DNA from: Lachnospiraceae bacterium
Lineage (GTDB): Bacteria; Bacillota; Clostridia; Lachnospirales; Lachnospiraceae
Reading direction: 5' to 3'
DNA: 34,630 bases
NCBI GenBank assembly: GCA_017461725.1
Contig: JAFTXG010000010.1
Span: 1-34,630 of the forward strand
The notes beneath the pieces were generated by a model. The model was not told where the DNA came from, ran no database searches, and saw only the letters and a program-made list of their open reading frames with translations. The position numbers and the translations under genes were made by a program. This document shows, in pieces, positions 7,475 to 17,054 of this stretch (positions are counted from its first letter, which is position 1; every line of letters begins with the position of its first letter).

Positions 7475-10114
7475 ATGAGAGAACTGGCAAAAACCTATAA
7501 CCCTCAGGAGATCGAGGGAAAAACTTATGAAAAGTGGATGAGCAAAAAGTATTTTGCTGCCAAGGTGGACAAGAGCAAAAAGCCTTTCACCATCGTGATG
7601 CCGCCGCCCAACATTACCGGACAGCTGCACATGGGTCATGCTCTGGATAACACCATGCAGGATATTCTGATCCGTTACAAGAGAATGCAGGGCTACAGCG
7701 CGCTGTGGCAGCCCGGCACTGACCACGCGGCGATCGCCACCGAGGTAAAGGTCATTGAAAATCTGAAAAAGAGAGGCATCGACAAGGCAGATCTGAGCCG
7801 TGATGAGTTTCTCAAGTACGCCTGGGAGTGGAAGGATGAGTACGGCAGCCGCATCGTTAAGCAGCTGAAGCGCCTCGGCTCCTCCGCTGACTGGGACAGA
7901 GAGCGTTTCACCATGGACGAGGGATGCTCCGACGCGGTTAAGGAAGTATTTATCCGTCTGTACGAAAAAGGTTATATTTACAAGGGTTCCAGAATCATCA
8001 ACTGGTGTCCCGTTTGTCAGACCTCCATCTCCGACGCTGAGGTAGAGCACGAGGAGCAGGCAGGACATTTTTGGCACATTAAGTATCCGGTAATCGGCAG
8101 CGAGGGCGAGTTCGTGGAGATCGCGACCACCCGTCCCGAGACTCTGCTGGGCGATACTGCGGTTGCTGTTCATCCTGAGGATGAGCGCTATCAGCATCTG
8201 GTTGGCAAGAAGCTGCTTCTGCCTCTGGTTGGCCGCGAGATCCCCGTGGTTGCCGACGAGTATGTAGACAAGGAGTTCGGTACCGGCTGTGTAAAGATCA
8301 CGCCGGCACACGACCCCAACGATTTCGAGGTTGGAAAGCGTCATAATCTGCCCGAGATCAACGTGATGAACGACGACGCCACTATCAATGCCAACGGCGG
8401 CAAGTACGAGGGTATGGATCGCTACGAGGCGAGAAAGCTGATGGTCAAGGAGCTGGATGAGATGGGACTTCTGGTAAAGATCGTTCCTCACAGCCACAAT
8501 GTTGGTACCCATGACCGCTGCCACACCACCATCGAGCCCATGGTTAAGCCCCAGTGGTTCGTTCGCATGGACGAGATGGCAAAGCCCGCCATCGAGGCGC
8601 TGAAGAGCGGACGTCTGAAATTCGTTCCCGAGAGTTTCGGTAAGACCTATCTCCACTGGCTGGAGGGTATCCGTGACTGGTGTATCTCCAGACAGCTTTG
8701 GTGGGGACACCGCATTCCCGCATATTACTGCGCTGAGTGCGGCGAGACCGTAGTTGCCCGTGAAATGCCGACCGTTTGCCCCAAGTGCGGCTGTACTCAT
8801 TTCGCACAGGATGAGGACACGCTGGACACCTGGTTCTCCTCCGCACTGTGGCCTTTCTCCACACTGGGATGGCCGAAAAAGACCGAGGAGATGGACTATT
8901 TCTATCCCACCGACGTTCTGGTAACCGGCTACGATATTATTTTCTTCTGGGTTATCCGTATGGTATTCTCCGGTCTGGAGCAGACCGGCAAGGAGCCTTT
9001 CCACACCGTATTGATCCACGGTCTGGTTCGCGACTCTCAGGGCCGCAAGATGAGTAAGTCCCTGGGCAATGGTATCGATCCCCTGGAGATCATCGATCAG
9101 TACGGCGCAGACGCGTTGCGTATGACCCTGATCACCGGAAATGCACCCGGAAATGACATGCGTTTCTACTATGAGCGCGTTGAGGCGAGCCGCAACTTTG
9201 CAAACAAGGTTTGGAACGCTTCCCGTTTCATTATGATGAATATTGAGAAGGCCGCAGCTGACGAGGTTTCTCTTGACCAGCTGACCGGTGCCGATAAATG
9301 GATCCTGTCCAAGGCCAACACTCTGGCGAAGGATGTGACCGAGAACCTGGACAAGTACGAGCTGGGTATCGCCCTGCAGAAGGTATACGACTTCGTTTGG
9401 GAGGAGTTCTGTGACTGGTACATCGAGATGGTTAAGCCCCGCCTCTGGAAAGAGGACGATGAGACCAAGGCTGCAGCGCTCTGGACGCTGAAGACTGTAC
9501 TGATCCAGTCCCTGAAGCTTCTGCACCCTTACATGCCCTTCATCACCGAGGAGATCTTCTGCAACCTGCAGGATAAGGAAGAGTCCATCATGGTTTCTGA
9601 GTGGCCGGTATATAAGGAAGAGTGGAACTTCGCAGAGGATGAGAAGTCCGTTGAGACCATCAAGGATGCGGTGCGCAACATCCGTAACCTGCGTACTTCC
9701 ATGAACGTGGCTCCCAGCCGCAAGGCGAAGGTGGTTGTGGTTTCCGCTGATCAGGAGATCAGAGACATCTTCACTCAGGGTAGCCTGTTCTTCGCATCTC
9801 TGGCATCTGCCAGCGAGGTGGTTGTTCAGGAGGACAAGACCGGTGTGGCAGACAACGACGCTTCCGTGCTGATCCACGGTGCAGCCATCTACATGCCGTT
9901 CGCCGATCTGGTTGATCTGGACAAGGAGCGCGAGCGTCTGTCCGGCGAGGTGAAGAAGCTGACCGCTGAGATCGCCCGCGCGGAGGGAATGCTGGCAAAT
10001 CCCAGATTCGTGGACAAGGCACCTGCGGCAAAGGTACAGGCAGAGCGCGACAAGCTGGCCAAGTACACCGAGTTGCTGGCACAGACCAGGGAGCATCTGG
10101 AGAAGCTGGGGTAA
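7475..10114 (+). CDS. valS: Valyl-tRNA synthetase
   Basis: The protein has 879 residues, the normal length for a class I valyl-tRNA synthetase, which charges tRNA-Val with valine in the cytoplasm. Visible features are the HIGH-type motif HMGH at 52-55, an editing domain with [17 protein letters not shown], a zinc ribbon around CAECGETVV and CPKCG, the KMSKS motif at 525-529, an anticodon-binding domain, and the C-terminal coiled-coil arm starting near [22 protein letters not shown] at 7463-7468 fixes the ATG at 7475; an in-frame GTG at 7448 lies within the terminator. Expression is controlled by the T-box leader. It appears monocistronic. Confidence 0.98.
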   Translation: MRELAKTYNPQEIEGKTYEKWMSKKYFAAKVDKSKKPFTIVMPPPNITGQLHMGHALDNTMQDILIRYKRMQGYSALWQPGTDHAAIATEVKVIENLKKRGIDKADLSRDEFLKYAWEWKDEYGSRIVKQLKRLGSSADWDRERFTMDEGCSDAVKEVFIRLYEKGYIYKGSRIINWCPVCQTSISDAEVEHEEQAGHFWHIKYPVIGSEGEFVEIATTRPETLLGDTAVAVHPEDERYQHLVGKKLLLPLVGREIPVVADEYVDKEFGTGCVKITPAHDPNDFEVGKRHNLPEINVMNDDATINANGGKYEGMDRYEARKLMVKELDEMGLLVKIVPHSHNVGTHDRCHTTIEPMVKPQWFVRMDEMAKPAIEALKSGRLKFVPESFGKTYLHWLEGIRDWCISRQLWWGHRIPAYYCAECGETVVAREMPTVCPKCGCTHFAQDEDTLDTWFSSALWPFSTLGWPKKTEEMDYFYPTDVLVTGYDIIFFWVIRMVFSGLEQTGKEPFHTVLIHGLVRDSQGRKMSKSLGNGIDPLEIIDQYGADALRMTLITGNAPGNDMRFYYERVEASRNFANKVWNASRFIMMNIEKAAADEVSLDQLTGADKWILSKANTLAKDVTENLDKYELGIALQKVYDFVWEEFCDWYIEMVKPRLWKEDDETKAAALWTLKTVLIQSLKLLHPYMPFITEEIFCNLQDKEESIMVSEWPVYKEEWNFAEDEKSVETIKDAVRNIRNLRTSMNVAPSRKAKVVVVSADQEIRDIFTQGSLFFASLASASEVVVQEDKTGVADNDASVLIHGAAIYMPFADLVDLDKERERLSGEVKKLTAEIARAEGMLANPRFVDKAPAAKVQAERDKLAKYTELLAQTREHLEKLG

Positions 10115-10161
10115 AGGAAATATTGATTAAAGCACGAACGTTTATTGACAAATAAAGACAG

Positions 10162-10200
10162 AGTGGGTACCCGATCATCCCGATCCGGTACCCACTTTTG
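10162..10200 (+). terminator. Terminator of valS, in the convergent gap
   Basis: A 10-bp perfect stem (10162-10171 with 10187-10196) is extended inside by GATC pairing with GATC. CTTTTGTGTTG follows on the plus strand. It lies 48 bp after valS. The stem could also slow transcription of the convergent gene, although that strand lacks a T-run. Confidence 0.85.
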
Positions 10201-10215
10201 TGTTGATTATTTGAT

Positions 10216-12816
10216 TTAGTAACTCATGATTGGCATTTCCTGGGTGAGATCCAATTCATCTATCATGGCCTGAACATATACCAGTAGCTCATCCAGATAG
10301 CTGGGGATCAGCGATCGTTGAGATGGGATGGAACGAATGGAACTGACATCTGTACTGTATGGAACAGATACATATTTTCTGTGCTCAAACCATGTATTTG
10401 AGCCATCCTCCATACCGCGTCCGATCAGCTTATAACGATTATCGTATTGGGGAGAGATGTCAAATGCTCCACGGATTTCAAAGCTATTTTTGGAAACTGG
10501 TTTCGGATTGGCCAGGTAAGCTTTGTATGCTCCGTTGTAGCTGATGCTCAAGCTGAAATACTGATGGTGGTTTAAGAATCCGTAGTCATCCTCATAGATT
10601 CGGCGTCCTTCAATAAAAATCCAACCGCCGGATTCACCCCAGATATTGCTTTGGTTGCCATCGGAGAGATCGTCATCTGTCCATTCACCGTAGCTGGTGT
10701 GGGGCGCATCAAAGGTGACCACAAGAACAATATTTCCGGCAGCAACCTCTTTTGTCGCACATAATTCATCTACATTGCTTTCATATAAGAACGTTGCTTC
10801 CGGCAGAAGAGCGAGCAATTCAATATATACATCGGACCAGGAGTTGGTGTCACGGGAATCAATAATGGAATCGGACTCCTGGTTGGGGTAGAGCACGAAG
10901 AGATCACCGGTATTTTTCAAAATCAGCTCTACTTCGATGGGCTCATCCTCGATCTTCGCATGGGCTTCACCCTTTTTACCGGGGGAGCTGCCCTTCAGAA
11001 GGGTGTCGCCTTTCGGGAGGTAGAGTCTCAGCTCGCCATCCTCATCTGCTTCACGTTCTTCCGATTCACCATCCGGTGTTTTTACGGTGACAAAAGCGTT
11101 TGGCACGGAGAACCTATCCTCATTGATGACGGATACATCTGTGCGATAGAGGATATAAGGGCATTTACCCCAGTCGAATTCGATGCCGTCTCTGCCACGG
11201 AAGGAAACGTAGAAATTATCGTATGGTTCAGGGAAAGCCAGGGGGACATTGACAAGGTTCCAGCTGAGGTCACCGACAGACCAGGAAGTGCTGTCTACAT
11301 ATGAGGACGGAAGCGATTCCTTTTCTTCATCTGAGTCTGAGATGCCGGTCGTGGGTTTTTTGTTTGCGGCGTTATCCTTATCCTTTTCTGCCTTCAATTC
11401 ATCGGCCATACCGGCAAAATCAAGGGAGATTCCGACATCCAACTTCAGCAGGAAGTCAAGATCGCCATCGGCGCAGCGCTCACATTCATGTCGGAAATCA
11501 TCATCGCTTTCATCTGTCCAGTCGGTATTTTCGAGCTTTGCACTTATCTGGGGGCCTCCGTAGGATTGGGCATACAGTGCGGCAATCTTCGGGATACCAA
11601 TGGACATGTAGGCGCTGACGACGTTTAAAATTGCATTGCCCTCCACACCGGTAAGGGAGAGATCAATCGAGGGAGTTGACGGGGTGTAGAGGTGGCCTGA
11701 CGGAATGGTTACTGTGCTGGCAATCGAGGTGTAGCCTGCCTGGAGATCAGCGACCGATGAACAGGTGCCGGTGCCCGTCAGGCTGATGCCAAAATCAAAG
11801 GAAGGATTGTAGGCGAACTGAAACACAACCGGGCCTGAAATAGGAACGATTATGGGAGGGACAGGAAATGGAATGGATCCCGTGTATTCGAGGTTCCAGT
11901 CATAGGTCGAATAGGTACTAAAATTGGCAGTGGTGCTGAAACATGTGGTGAGAAACAATGGATAAACTTTGAAAACCACATGAATATTATACAGACGTCC
12001 GGTTGTGTGGCCGCTGATATTGACCGCTGCCTGGTTATAGTTGGCCGGAATGGTAAGACTCAGGGCGGAAAGGGTCTTGTCGATCAGAGTGTTTTCTAAC
12101 AGAGAAAATTTCCCTTGTGTCCTGAACTCAGGATTCAGGTCGCCGATCGGGGATGCGGACAACAGTTGAATATGGGCAGAAGAGTCTGTGCTGACGGAGC
12201 CGGATTGACCGATTGTGTCGGCGAACGCCTCATCCGAGGAAACGAAAGAGAGCTCTGCGCCTTCCGGCATCTGCGAAGAATCATAATACACTTGAGTAAT
12301 AGGCAGAACCATATCCACATCCGCATACTCAATCAGATCTTCGATATACAGGTCATCGCCGGAAATAATGGCTTGTCCATTCTCAAAACGAATCTGTTTG
12401 ACTTTGACAGAGATGCCCGGACCATAATATATGGAAGGTTCCATAAAAAAGACATCTCCCTTTTTCAGAGAGTTGACCTGGTCGTCCGGATGGTCAATGA
12501 TATATACTTTTTCTTCGTCATCGACGGAGGAAATCACGTTGGCACCACCCTCGGAAGTGATGCGCTTGACATCTTCAGCGTAGACAATAAAATTGGTATT
12601 CTCATTTTCATCCAGATTGTCAATCATGCGGTTGGGAAAATCGTGGATGGTTTTTACGAATAATTCTTCGACTTTCTTTTCTGCCTCTGCCTCAGTTAAC
12701 GTCTCCTTGGCAGAATCATTTTTTCGCAGCAGGGAAACAGTCAGGAAGACCACGGCGACTAAAGCAATGACAAGGCCGAAAACAAGAAGCAGATTGATTT
12801 CCTTTTTCTTTTCCAT
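10216..12816 (-). CDS. Large membrane-anchored extracellular protein, unrecognised
   Basis: The protein has 866 residues and I do not recognise the family as a whole. An N-terminal membrane anchor (about residues 8-30) follows a basic MEKKKE start, so most of the chain should lie outside the cell. Next comes a charged helical region (about 35-60), then beta-rich sequence full of Ser, Thr, Tyr and Asp with few charges around 200-400. A CERC pair occurs near residue 445. At about 565-615 the pattern FVTVKTPDGESEE...DGELRLYLPKG resembles a carboxypeptidase-regulatory-like beta-sandwich repeat. No sortase motif or catalytic motif was seen. AAGGAG precedes the ATG and the gene has its own promoter. 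It could be an adhesin or envelope protein; no function is assigned. Confidence 0.7.
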   Translation of the reverse strand: MEKKKEINLLLVFGLVIALVAVVFLTVSLLRKNDSAKETLTEAEAEKKVEELFVKTIHDFPNRMIDNLDENENTNFIVYAEDVKRITSEGGANVISSVDDEEKVYIIDHPDDQVNSLKKGDVFFMEPSIYYGPGISVKVKQIRFENGQAIISGDDLYIEDLIEYADVDMVLPITQVYYDSSQMPEGAELSFVSSDEAFADTIGQSGSVSTDSSAHIQLLSASPIGDLNPEFRTQGKFSLLENTLIDKTLSALSLTIPANYNQAAVNISGHTTGRLYNIHVVFKVYPLFLTTCFSTTANFSTYSTYDWNLEYTGSIPFPVPPIIVPISGPVVFQFAYNPSFDFGISLTGTGTCSSVADLQAGYTSIASTVTIPSGHLYTPSTPSIDLSLTGVEGNAILNVVSAYMSIGIPKIAALYAQSYGGPQISAKLENTDWTDESDDDFRHECERCADGDLDFLLKLDVGISLDFAGMADELKAEKDKDNAANKKPTTGISDSDEEKESLPSSYVDSTSWSVGDLSWNLVNVPLAFPEPYDNFYVSFRGRDGIEFDWGKCPYILYRTDVSVINEDRFSVPNAFVTVKTPDGESEEREADEDGELRLYLPKGDTLLKGSSPGKKGEAHAKIEDEPIEVELILKNTGDLFVLYPNQESDSIIDSRDTNSWSDVYIELLALLPEATFLYESNVDELCATKEVAAGNIVLVVTFDAPHTSYGEWTDDDLSDGNQSNIWGESGGWIFIEGRRIYEDDYGFLNHHQYFSLSISYNGAYKAYLANPKPVSKNSFEIRGAFDISPQYDNRYKLIGRGMEDGSNTWFEHRKYVSVPYSTDVSSIRSIPSQRSLIPSYLDELLVYVQAMIDELDLTQEMPIMSY

Positions 12817-12848
12817 AAAACAAACTCCTTTCTGGAGAGATTAACATA

Positions 12849-12878
12849 ATTATATATCTCCGTGAGAAAAAAAGTCAA
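12849..12878 (-). promoter_or_regulatory. Sigma-A promoter of the large surface protein gene
   Basis: On the minus strand TTGACT (12873-12878) and TATAAT (12849-12854) have an 18-bp spacer, about 33 bp before the start codon. Confidence 0.75.
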
Positions 12879-12950
12879 TTGTTCGGTAAGTATTTATAAA
12901 AATATGGCAATGGAAAAGCAACATTTGTCACATTCTGCGATTCATTTTAC

Positions 12951-12979
12951 TTGGCATATTCCCAAAATCGTGGTATCAT
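12951..12979 (+). promoter_or_regulatory. Sigma-A promoter upstream of folC
   Basis: TTGGCA (12951-12956) and TATCAT (12974-12979) have a 17-bp spacer. The leader to folC would be about 85 nt. Confidence 0.65.
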
Positions 12980-13070
12980 CTCTGTAGGGATTTTTCCTTA
13001 AAAAACAGTGCTGTTATCGAACAGGGGATTTAACCCGGAGTTTTGACGGCAGAATCAGGAGATCAGACAA

Positions 13071-14354
13071 ATGATGACTTATACCGAAGCGGAAAACTAT
13101 TTAAACGATATACCGAAATTCAGTAAGAAAACCACCCCGGAAAACACCCGAGCGATTCTGGCCACTCTCGGTCACCCGGAGGCAGAGCAGCGTTTCATCC
13201 ATGTGGCGGGAACCAACGGAAAAGGCTCCGTCTGTGCATTCACCGCGCAGGCGCTGATGGACAACGGCTACAAGGTGGGTATGTTTACCTCCCCTCATCT
13301 GGTGCGGATCAATGAGCGTTTTAAGATTAACGGCCAGGACATTGACGATGAGACCATGCTGAAGGCATTCCATCAGGTGTACGAGCTGTTCCAGGGCGGA
13401 CACCCGGAGCTGGTTCACGCGTCATACTTTGAATTCATCTTCCTCATGGGCATGCTGATCTTTGCCTGGGAGAAGGTGGACTATACCGTGCTGGAGGTTG
13501 GTCTCGGCGGACGTCTGGACGCGACCAACGTGGTCGAAAAGCCCGAGGTGTGCGTGATCGCATCCATCAGTCTGGATCACACCGAGTTTCTGGGAGATAC
13601 CCCGGCGCAGATCGCTTCCGAGAAGGCTGGTATCATCAAGGCCGGCGTGCCGGTGGTCTACGATGCCAACGACGCGGATGCGGCTGCAGTGATCGCTGCG
13701 AAAGCGGTGGAGATGGGTTCACCCGCTTATCCCGTGAGCCGTGAGGATATTCTGATCACCCGCGCGGACAATGACGGCGTGGCTTATCGATTTAAAAATA
13801 AAGCGTTCGATGAGACTGAGTACTGTGTGCGCTCCGTGGCTACCTATCAGGCGATGAATTCTGCGCTGGCGCTGACTGCGCTGAAGGTGGCCTTCCCCGG
13901 ATTGAAGGATCTGGACAAGTCTATCGCAAAGACCCAGTGGGGCGGCCGTATGGAGCAGGTACTGCCGGGTGTATATCTGGATGGAGGTCATAATGCGGAC
14001 GGTATCGCCAAGTTTTTGGAGACTGCCCATCGTCTGACCTGCCCCGGAAAGAAATATCTGATGTTCTCCGTAGTGGTGGAGAAGGATTACGACAAGATGA
14101 TCGCCGAGCTGTGCGAAAAGTCCGACTTTGCGGGCATCGTGTTGGCACAGATGGAGAGCTACCGCGCGCTGGATGTGAAGGAGATGTATGACACCTTTAT
14201 CGAGCATACTAAGGCACCGGTGATCGCAGGTGAGAGTGTGGAGGCCGGTCTGAAAAAGGCTCTGGAGATCAAGGGGCAGGAGGACATCCTGTTTATTGCA
14301 GGTTCCCTCTATCTGGTGGGAGAAGTCAAGGAGGCTCTGAAAGCGCTGAGTTGA
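13071..14354 (+). CDS. folC: Folylpolyglutamate synthase / dihydrofolate synthase
   Basis: The protein has 427 residues, a normal FolC length. It is a cytoplasmic Mur-ligase-type enzyme that adds glutamate to folates using ATP and, in bifunctional members, also makes dihydrofolate from dihydropteroate. Visible features are the P-loop HVAGTNGKGS (GTNGKGS at 47-53), FTSPHLVRINERF, the segment VGLGGRLDATNVV, SLDHTEFLGDTPAQIASEKAGI, and the C-terminal ligase domain with DGGHNADGI. AGGAG precedes the tandem ATGATG. It heads a likely operon with the small protein and the TPR protein. Whether both activities are present cannot be told. Confidence 0.95.
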   Translation: MMTYTEAENYLNDIPKFSKKTTPENTRAILATLGHPEAEQRFIHVAGTNGKGSVCAFTAQALMDNGYKVGMFTSPHLVRINERFKINGQDIDDETMLKAFHQVYELFQGGHPELVHASYFEFIFLMGMLIFAWEKVDYTVLEVGLGGRLDATNVVEKPEVCVIASISLDHTEFLGDTPAQIASEKAGIIKAGVPVVYDANDADAAAVIAAKAVEMGSPAYPVSREDILITRADNDGVAYRFKNKAFDETEYCVRSVATYQAMNSALALTALKVAFPGLKDLDKSIAKTQWGGRMEQVLPGVYLDGGHNADGIAKFLETAHRLTCPGKKYLMFSVVVEKDYDKMIAELCEKSDFAGIVLAQMESYRALDVKEMYDTFIEHTKAPVIAGESVEAGLKKALEIKGQEDILFIAGSLYLVGEVKEALKALS

Positions 14355-14444
14355 GAAAATGGGCGGCAGAACAGGCGTCCGGAGCAGGCATAATGTATTT
14401 GAACCGTTCGGATGGAGCTGAGCGGATGATTCAGGGGGATACCG

Positions 14445-14591
14445 ATGATTAATTTTGAGGAAGAGCTGGCAAAGTTTAAACCCAGCACAGATATTGAGCA
14501 TCTTGAGGATGAGATCATCCACAGAGATATGACGGATATGGCAGATATTCTGATGCAGATGCTGCAGAAGACGGACAAGGAAGATGAGTAG
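14445..14591 (+). CDS. Small acidic protein, unrecognised (48 residues)
   Basis: An ATG at 14445 follows AGGGGGAT at a suitable distance. It encodes 48 residues beginning MINFEEELAKFKPS and ending KTDKEDE. The chain is acidic and looks almost wholly alpha-helical, with a methionine-rich stretch DMADILMQMLQK that would make one amphipathic helix. No membrane segment or cysteine is present. It lies 90 bp after folC and 15 bp before the zinc-ribbon/TPR gene, so it is probably co-transcribed with both. No function is assigned, but the start signal, length and spacing support a real gene. Confidence 0.65.
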   Translation: MINFEEELAKFKPSTDIEHLEDEIIHRDMTDMADILMQMLQKTDKEDE

Positions 14592-14606
14592 GAAAAGGAT
14601 AAACAG

Positions 14607-16001
14607 ATGAAGTGTTTTTGGTGCGGCGAAACGCTGGAGAACCAGAAGGTATGCCCGAAGTGCGGACAGGATATGAGCATCTACCGCAGGATTATCCATG
14701 CATCCAATTCCTGCTATAATCTGGGACTGGAGCTGGCTCAGGTCAGAGACTTGAGCGGCGCGATACCTTATCTGCAGCAGAGCCTTAAGTGGAATAAAAA
14801 TAATATCGAAGCCCGGAATCTCCTGGGCCTGATCTACTGCGAGATCGGGGAGATGCAGAGTGCTTTGGAGGAGTGGACCATCAGTGCGTCCTATCAGCCG
14901 AAGGACAACCCTGCGACCCGCTATCTGAACGTGATTGCGGCCAGACAGTCAAGGGTGGACAATATCAATCAGGTCATTCGCAAGTATAATCAGGCGATCT
15001 GCTACGCAAACAGTGAGAGTGACGATCTGGCCGTCTTGCAGGCCCGTCAGATTATTGCCCGCAATCCGAAGCATTTGAAGGCCCACCTTTTGCTGGCGCT
15101 TTTGTATATGAAAAAGAGCGAATACGGAAAGGCAGAGCGGATTCTGAGGAAGGCGCTGCGGATTGATGCGGGAAATACGACGGCACTCCGTTATCTGCAT
15201 GAGCTTCGGGAGATTGCAGACAGGAAAAAGCTTAAGCGAAAGAAAACGAAAACAGAGGTCATTCCGCCGCAGCCGGTGGATGAAAATACTATCCGGGAGG
15301 ACAGTATTCTGATTCCGGCCTATAAGGAGAGTACCGGCAGCTGGAGTACGGTGTACCTGCTGATCGTCGGGGTATTGATCGGCGGCATCTGTACCTATTT
15401 CCTTCTGTTTCCGGCAGAGCGCAGACAGCTGCAGGCGGAGGCGAACCGGATTCAACAGGAGTATTTTTCGGAGCTGACCCAGCTGCAGAATGAGATTGAC
15501 CGATTGAAGGGCGATCAGAACGACTGGGAGTCGGAGCGTCAGGAGATGGAGGACGAGCTGGCTCAGTACGAGCAGGGCAATCCGTTGGAAATGCAGTATA
15601 TGCTTCTGCACGATGTGTTTCGCTATAAGCTTGCCGGGGATGATTATCACGCGCTGGAGGCACTGCAGCAGATCGCGCTGGAGGGCAATCTTCCGGAACA
15701 GTTTCTGGAAAGCTACCAGGAACTGATGACTGAGTACGCGACTACCGGTCTGGATCGCATATATAATGATGCGCTGGAACTGTATCAGCAGTCGCAGTAC
15801 GAAACTGCCAGAGACTATTTGTTGAAGGTGTTGGAGATGAGGCCGGACTTTCCGGAGGCACTTTACTGGATTGGTGTGAGCTACTGGAATCTGGCAGACC
15901 GAACCACTGCCACTGAGTATCTGACACAGCTGATTGAGCAGTATCCGGATCACGGACTTGCAGCGGAGGCACGGACGCTGTTGGGCATTCCCGCAGTGTA
16001 G
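14607..16001 (+). CDS. Zinc-ribbon / TPR membrane protein
   Basis: The protein has 464 residues in four parts. The first is an N-terminal zinc ribbon with CxxC pairs at Cys3/Cys6 and Cys16/Cys19. The second is a tetratricopeptide block at about 35-205 with typical spacing (GAIPYLQQSL, NNIEARNLLGLIY). The third is one membrane helix near 249-270. The fourth is a coiled coil at about 275-320 and a second TPR block at about 375-460 (EALYWIGVSYWNLADR). A single helix would put the two TPR blocks on opposite sides of the membrane, with the zinc ribbon and first block in the cytoplasm. It probably scaffolds a protein complex, partner unknown. The neighbours (folC, then sporulation genes) do not define a role. 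Confidence 0.8.
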   Translation: MKCFWCGETLENQKVCPKCGQDMSIYRRIIHASNSCYNLGLELAQVRDLSGAIPYLQQSLKWNKNNIEARNLLGLIYCEIGEMQSALEEWTISASYQPKDNPATRYLNVIAARQSRVDNINQVIRKYNQAICYANSESDDLAVLQARQIIARNPKHLKAHLLLALLYMKKSEYGKAERILRKALRIDAGNTTALRYLHELREIADRKKLKRKKTKTEVIPPQPVDENTIREDSILIPAYKESTGSWSTVYLLIVGVLIGGICTYFLLFPAERRQLQAEANRIQQEYFSELTQLQNEIDRLKGDQNDWESERQEMEDELAQYEQGNPLEMQYMLLHDVFRYKLAGDDYHALEALQQIALEGNLPEQFLESYQELMTEYATTGLDRIYNDALELYQQSQYETARDYLLKVLEMRPDFPEALYWIGVSYWNLADRTTATEYLTQLIEQYPDHGLAAEARTLLGIPAV

Positions 16002-16088
16002 ACAGCCGAAGCAGTGTGGTTTGCGGCCAATCTGTGTTAATCGGAGCAGCTGCAAACGGACAATAATTGAATAGAGAGGTTTATATCA

Positions 16089-16134
16089 GCACTCATACAA
16101 AGGATAAAACTGTCCGGTGTGGGTGCTTCTTTTT
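16089..16134 (+). terminator. Terminator of the folC-TPR operon
   Basis: A 10-bp stem (16089-16098 with 16117-16126, with G-U pairs) and an 18-nt loop are followed by TTCTTTTT at 16127-16134. It lies about 90 bp after the TPR gene and separates it from spoIIAA. Confidence 0.65.
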
Positions 16135-16211
16135 ATGCGAAAAAAGTCGCTATCAGGAGAAAATGCACAATTTTCGGCGAGAAAAGGAGAATAAATCAAG
16201 GAGGAGACAGA

Positions 16212-16556
16212 ATGCAGGAACAAAAAGGGACCTATTGTATTGGCGGAAGCTTAGTGATCCCGATGCCCAGAGAGCTGGATCATCACAGCAGCGGTGAGAT
16301 CCGGGATAATCTGGAAATGATGATGGTCGGCCGCGGAATACGGCAAGTCGTGCTGGATTTTACCGGAACGGAGTTTATGGACAGCGCCGGAATCGGTATG
16401 GTGTTGGGAAAATACCGGAGGGTGAAGGCCTTCGGCGGACAGATGGCTGTCTGCGGGGCAAATGACCGGATCATGAGGATTATGAAGATGTCAGGGATTG
16501 GTCAGATTATCTCATTTTATGCCACACCCCATCAGGCGATTACGGCAAAACAGTAA
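16212..16556 (+). CDS. spoIIAA: Anti-sigma-F factor antagonist SpoIIAA
   Basis: The protein has 114 residues forming a single STAS domain. The phosphorylatable serine is Ser58 in FMDSAGIGMV, the same position as in the Bacillus subtilis protein. In its unphosphorylated form in the forespore it displaces sigma-F from SpoIIAB; phosphorylation by SpoIIAB inactivates it. AGGAGGAG lies just upstream of the ATG at 16212. It is the first gene of the three-gene spoIIA operon. No convincing sigma-H promoter was found in the 78 bp between the preceding terminator and the start. Confidence 0.96.
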   Translation: MQEQKGTYCIGGSLVIPMPRELDHHSSGEIRDNLEMMMVGRGIRQVVLDFTGTEFMDSAGIGMVLGKYRRVKAFGGQMAVCGANDRIMRIMKMSGIGQIISFYATPHQAITAKQ

Positions 16557-16568
16557 GGAGGAAAGAGG

Positions 16569-17036
16569 ATGGATAAGGAGAAACAGACAGGAGTACAGGA
16601 GACGGTAAGGGTGGAATTTCAGAGCTATTCCCACAACGAGCAGTTTGCCAGAGTGGTGACTGCGGTGTTTATGGCGAGACTCAATCCCACCATGGAGGAG
16701 CTGGAGGATGTGAAAACAGCAGTATCTGAGGCGGTGACCAACTGCGTGATTCACGCCTATGAGGACTGCATCGGTACGATTCGGATGGAACTGGAGACAA
16801 CCGGAAGAGAATTGACTGTGCGGGTACAGGATTGGGGGATCGGAATCGAAAATCTTGATCAGGCGAGGGAGCCGCTGTACACCTCCAAGCCATCCAGGGA
16901 CCGATCGGGTATGGGATTTACCTTCATGGAAACCTTTATGGACGGAATGGAGGTCAGCTCGTCTGCCGGTGAGGGAACCACAGTGGTTATGCGAAAGCTG
17001 ATCGGCAGCAGTATATTGGAAAAGAAAGTGGTATAA
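16569..17036 (+). CDS. spoIIAB: Anti-sigma-F factor / serine kinase SpoIIAB
   Basis: The protein has 155 residues, a GHKL-fold serine kinase. The N-box (EAVTNCVIHAYED), G1 box (DWGIGIENL) and G2 region (SGMGFTFMETF) are all present. It binds and holds sigma-F inactive and phosphorylates SpoIIAA on Ser58. AAGGAGG precedes the ATG, 12 bp after the spoIIAA stop, so the two genes are translated from one mRNA. The length is slightly above the usual 140-150 residues because of an N-terminal extension of several residues (MDKEKQTGVQ) and a short C-terminal tail. Confidence 0.96.
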   Translation: MDKEKQTGVQETVRVEFQSYSHNEQFARVVTAVFMARLNPTMEELEDVKTAVSEAVTNCVIHAYEDCIGTIRMELETTGRELTVRVQDWGIGIENLDQAREPLYTSKPSRDRSGMGFTFMETFMDGMEVSSSAGEGTTVVMRKLIGSSILEKKVV

Positions 17037-17054
17037 ATTCAGGAGAACCTGCGT

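Noticed and set aside
7154..10096. Very long open frame on the minus strand opposite valS
   Set aside because: valS is certain from its motifs and T-box. The antisense frame is a by-product of its codon use and has no recognisable domain or supported start.
16099..16107. AAAGGATAA resembling a sigma-H -35 element before spoIIAA
   Set aside because: It lies in the loop of the upstream terminator hairpin and no matching -10 (GAAT) follows at the right distance.
16156..16165. GGAGAAAATG resembling a sigma-F -10 before spoIIAA
   Set aside because: No acceptable -35 element about 15 bp upstream; probably chance in an A-rich leader.
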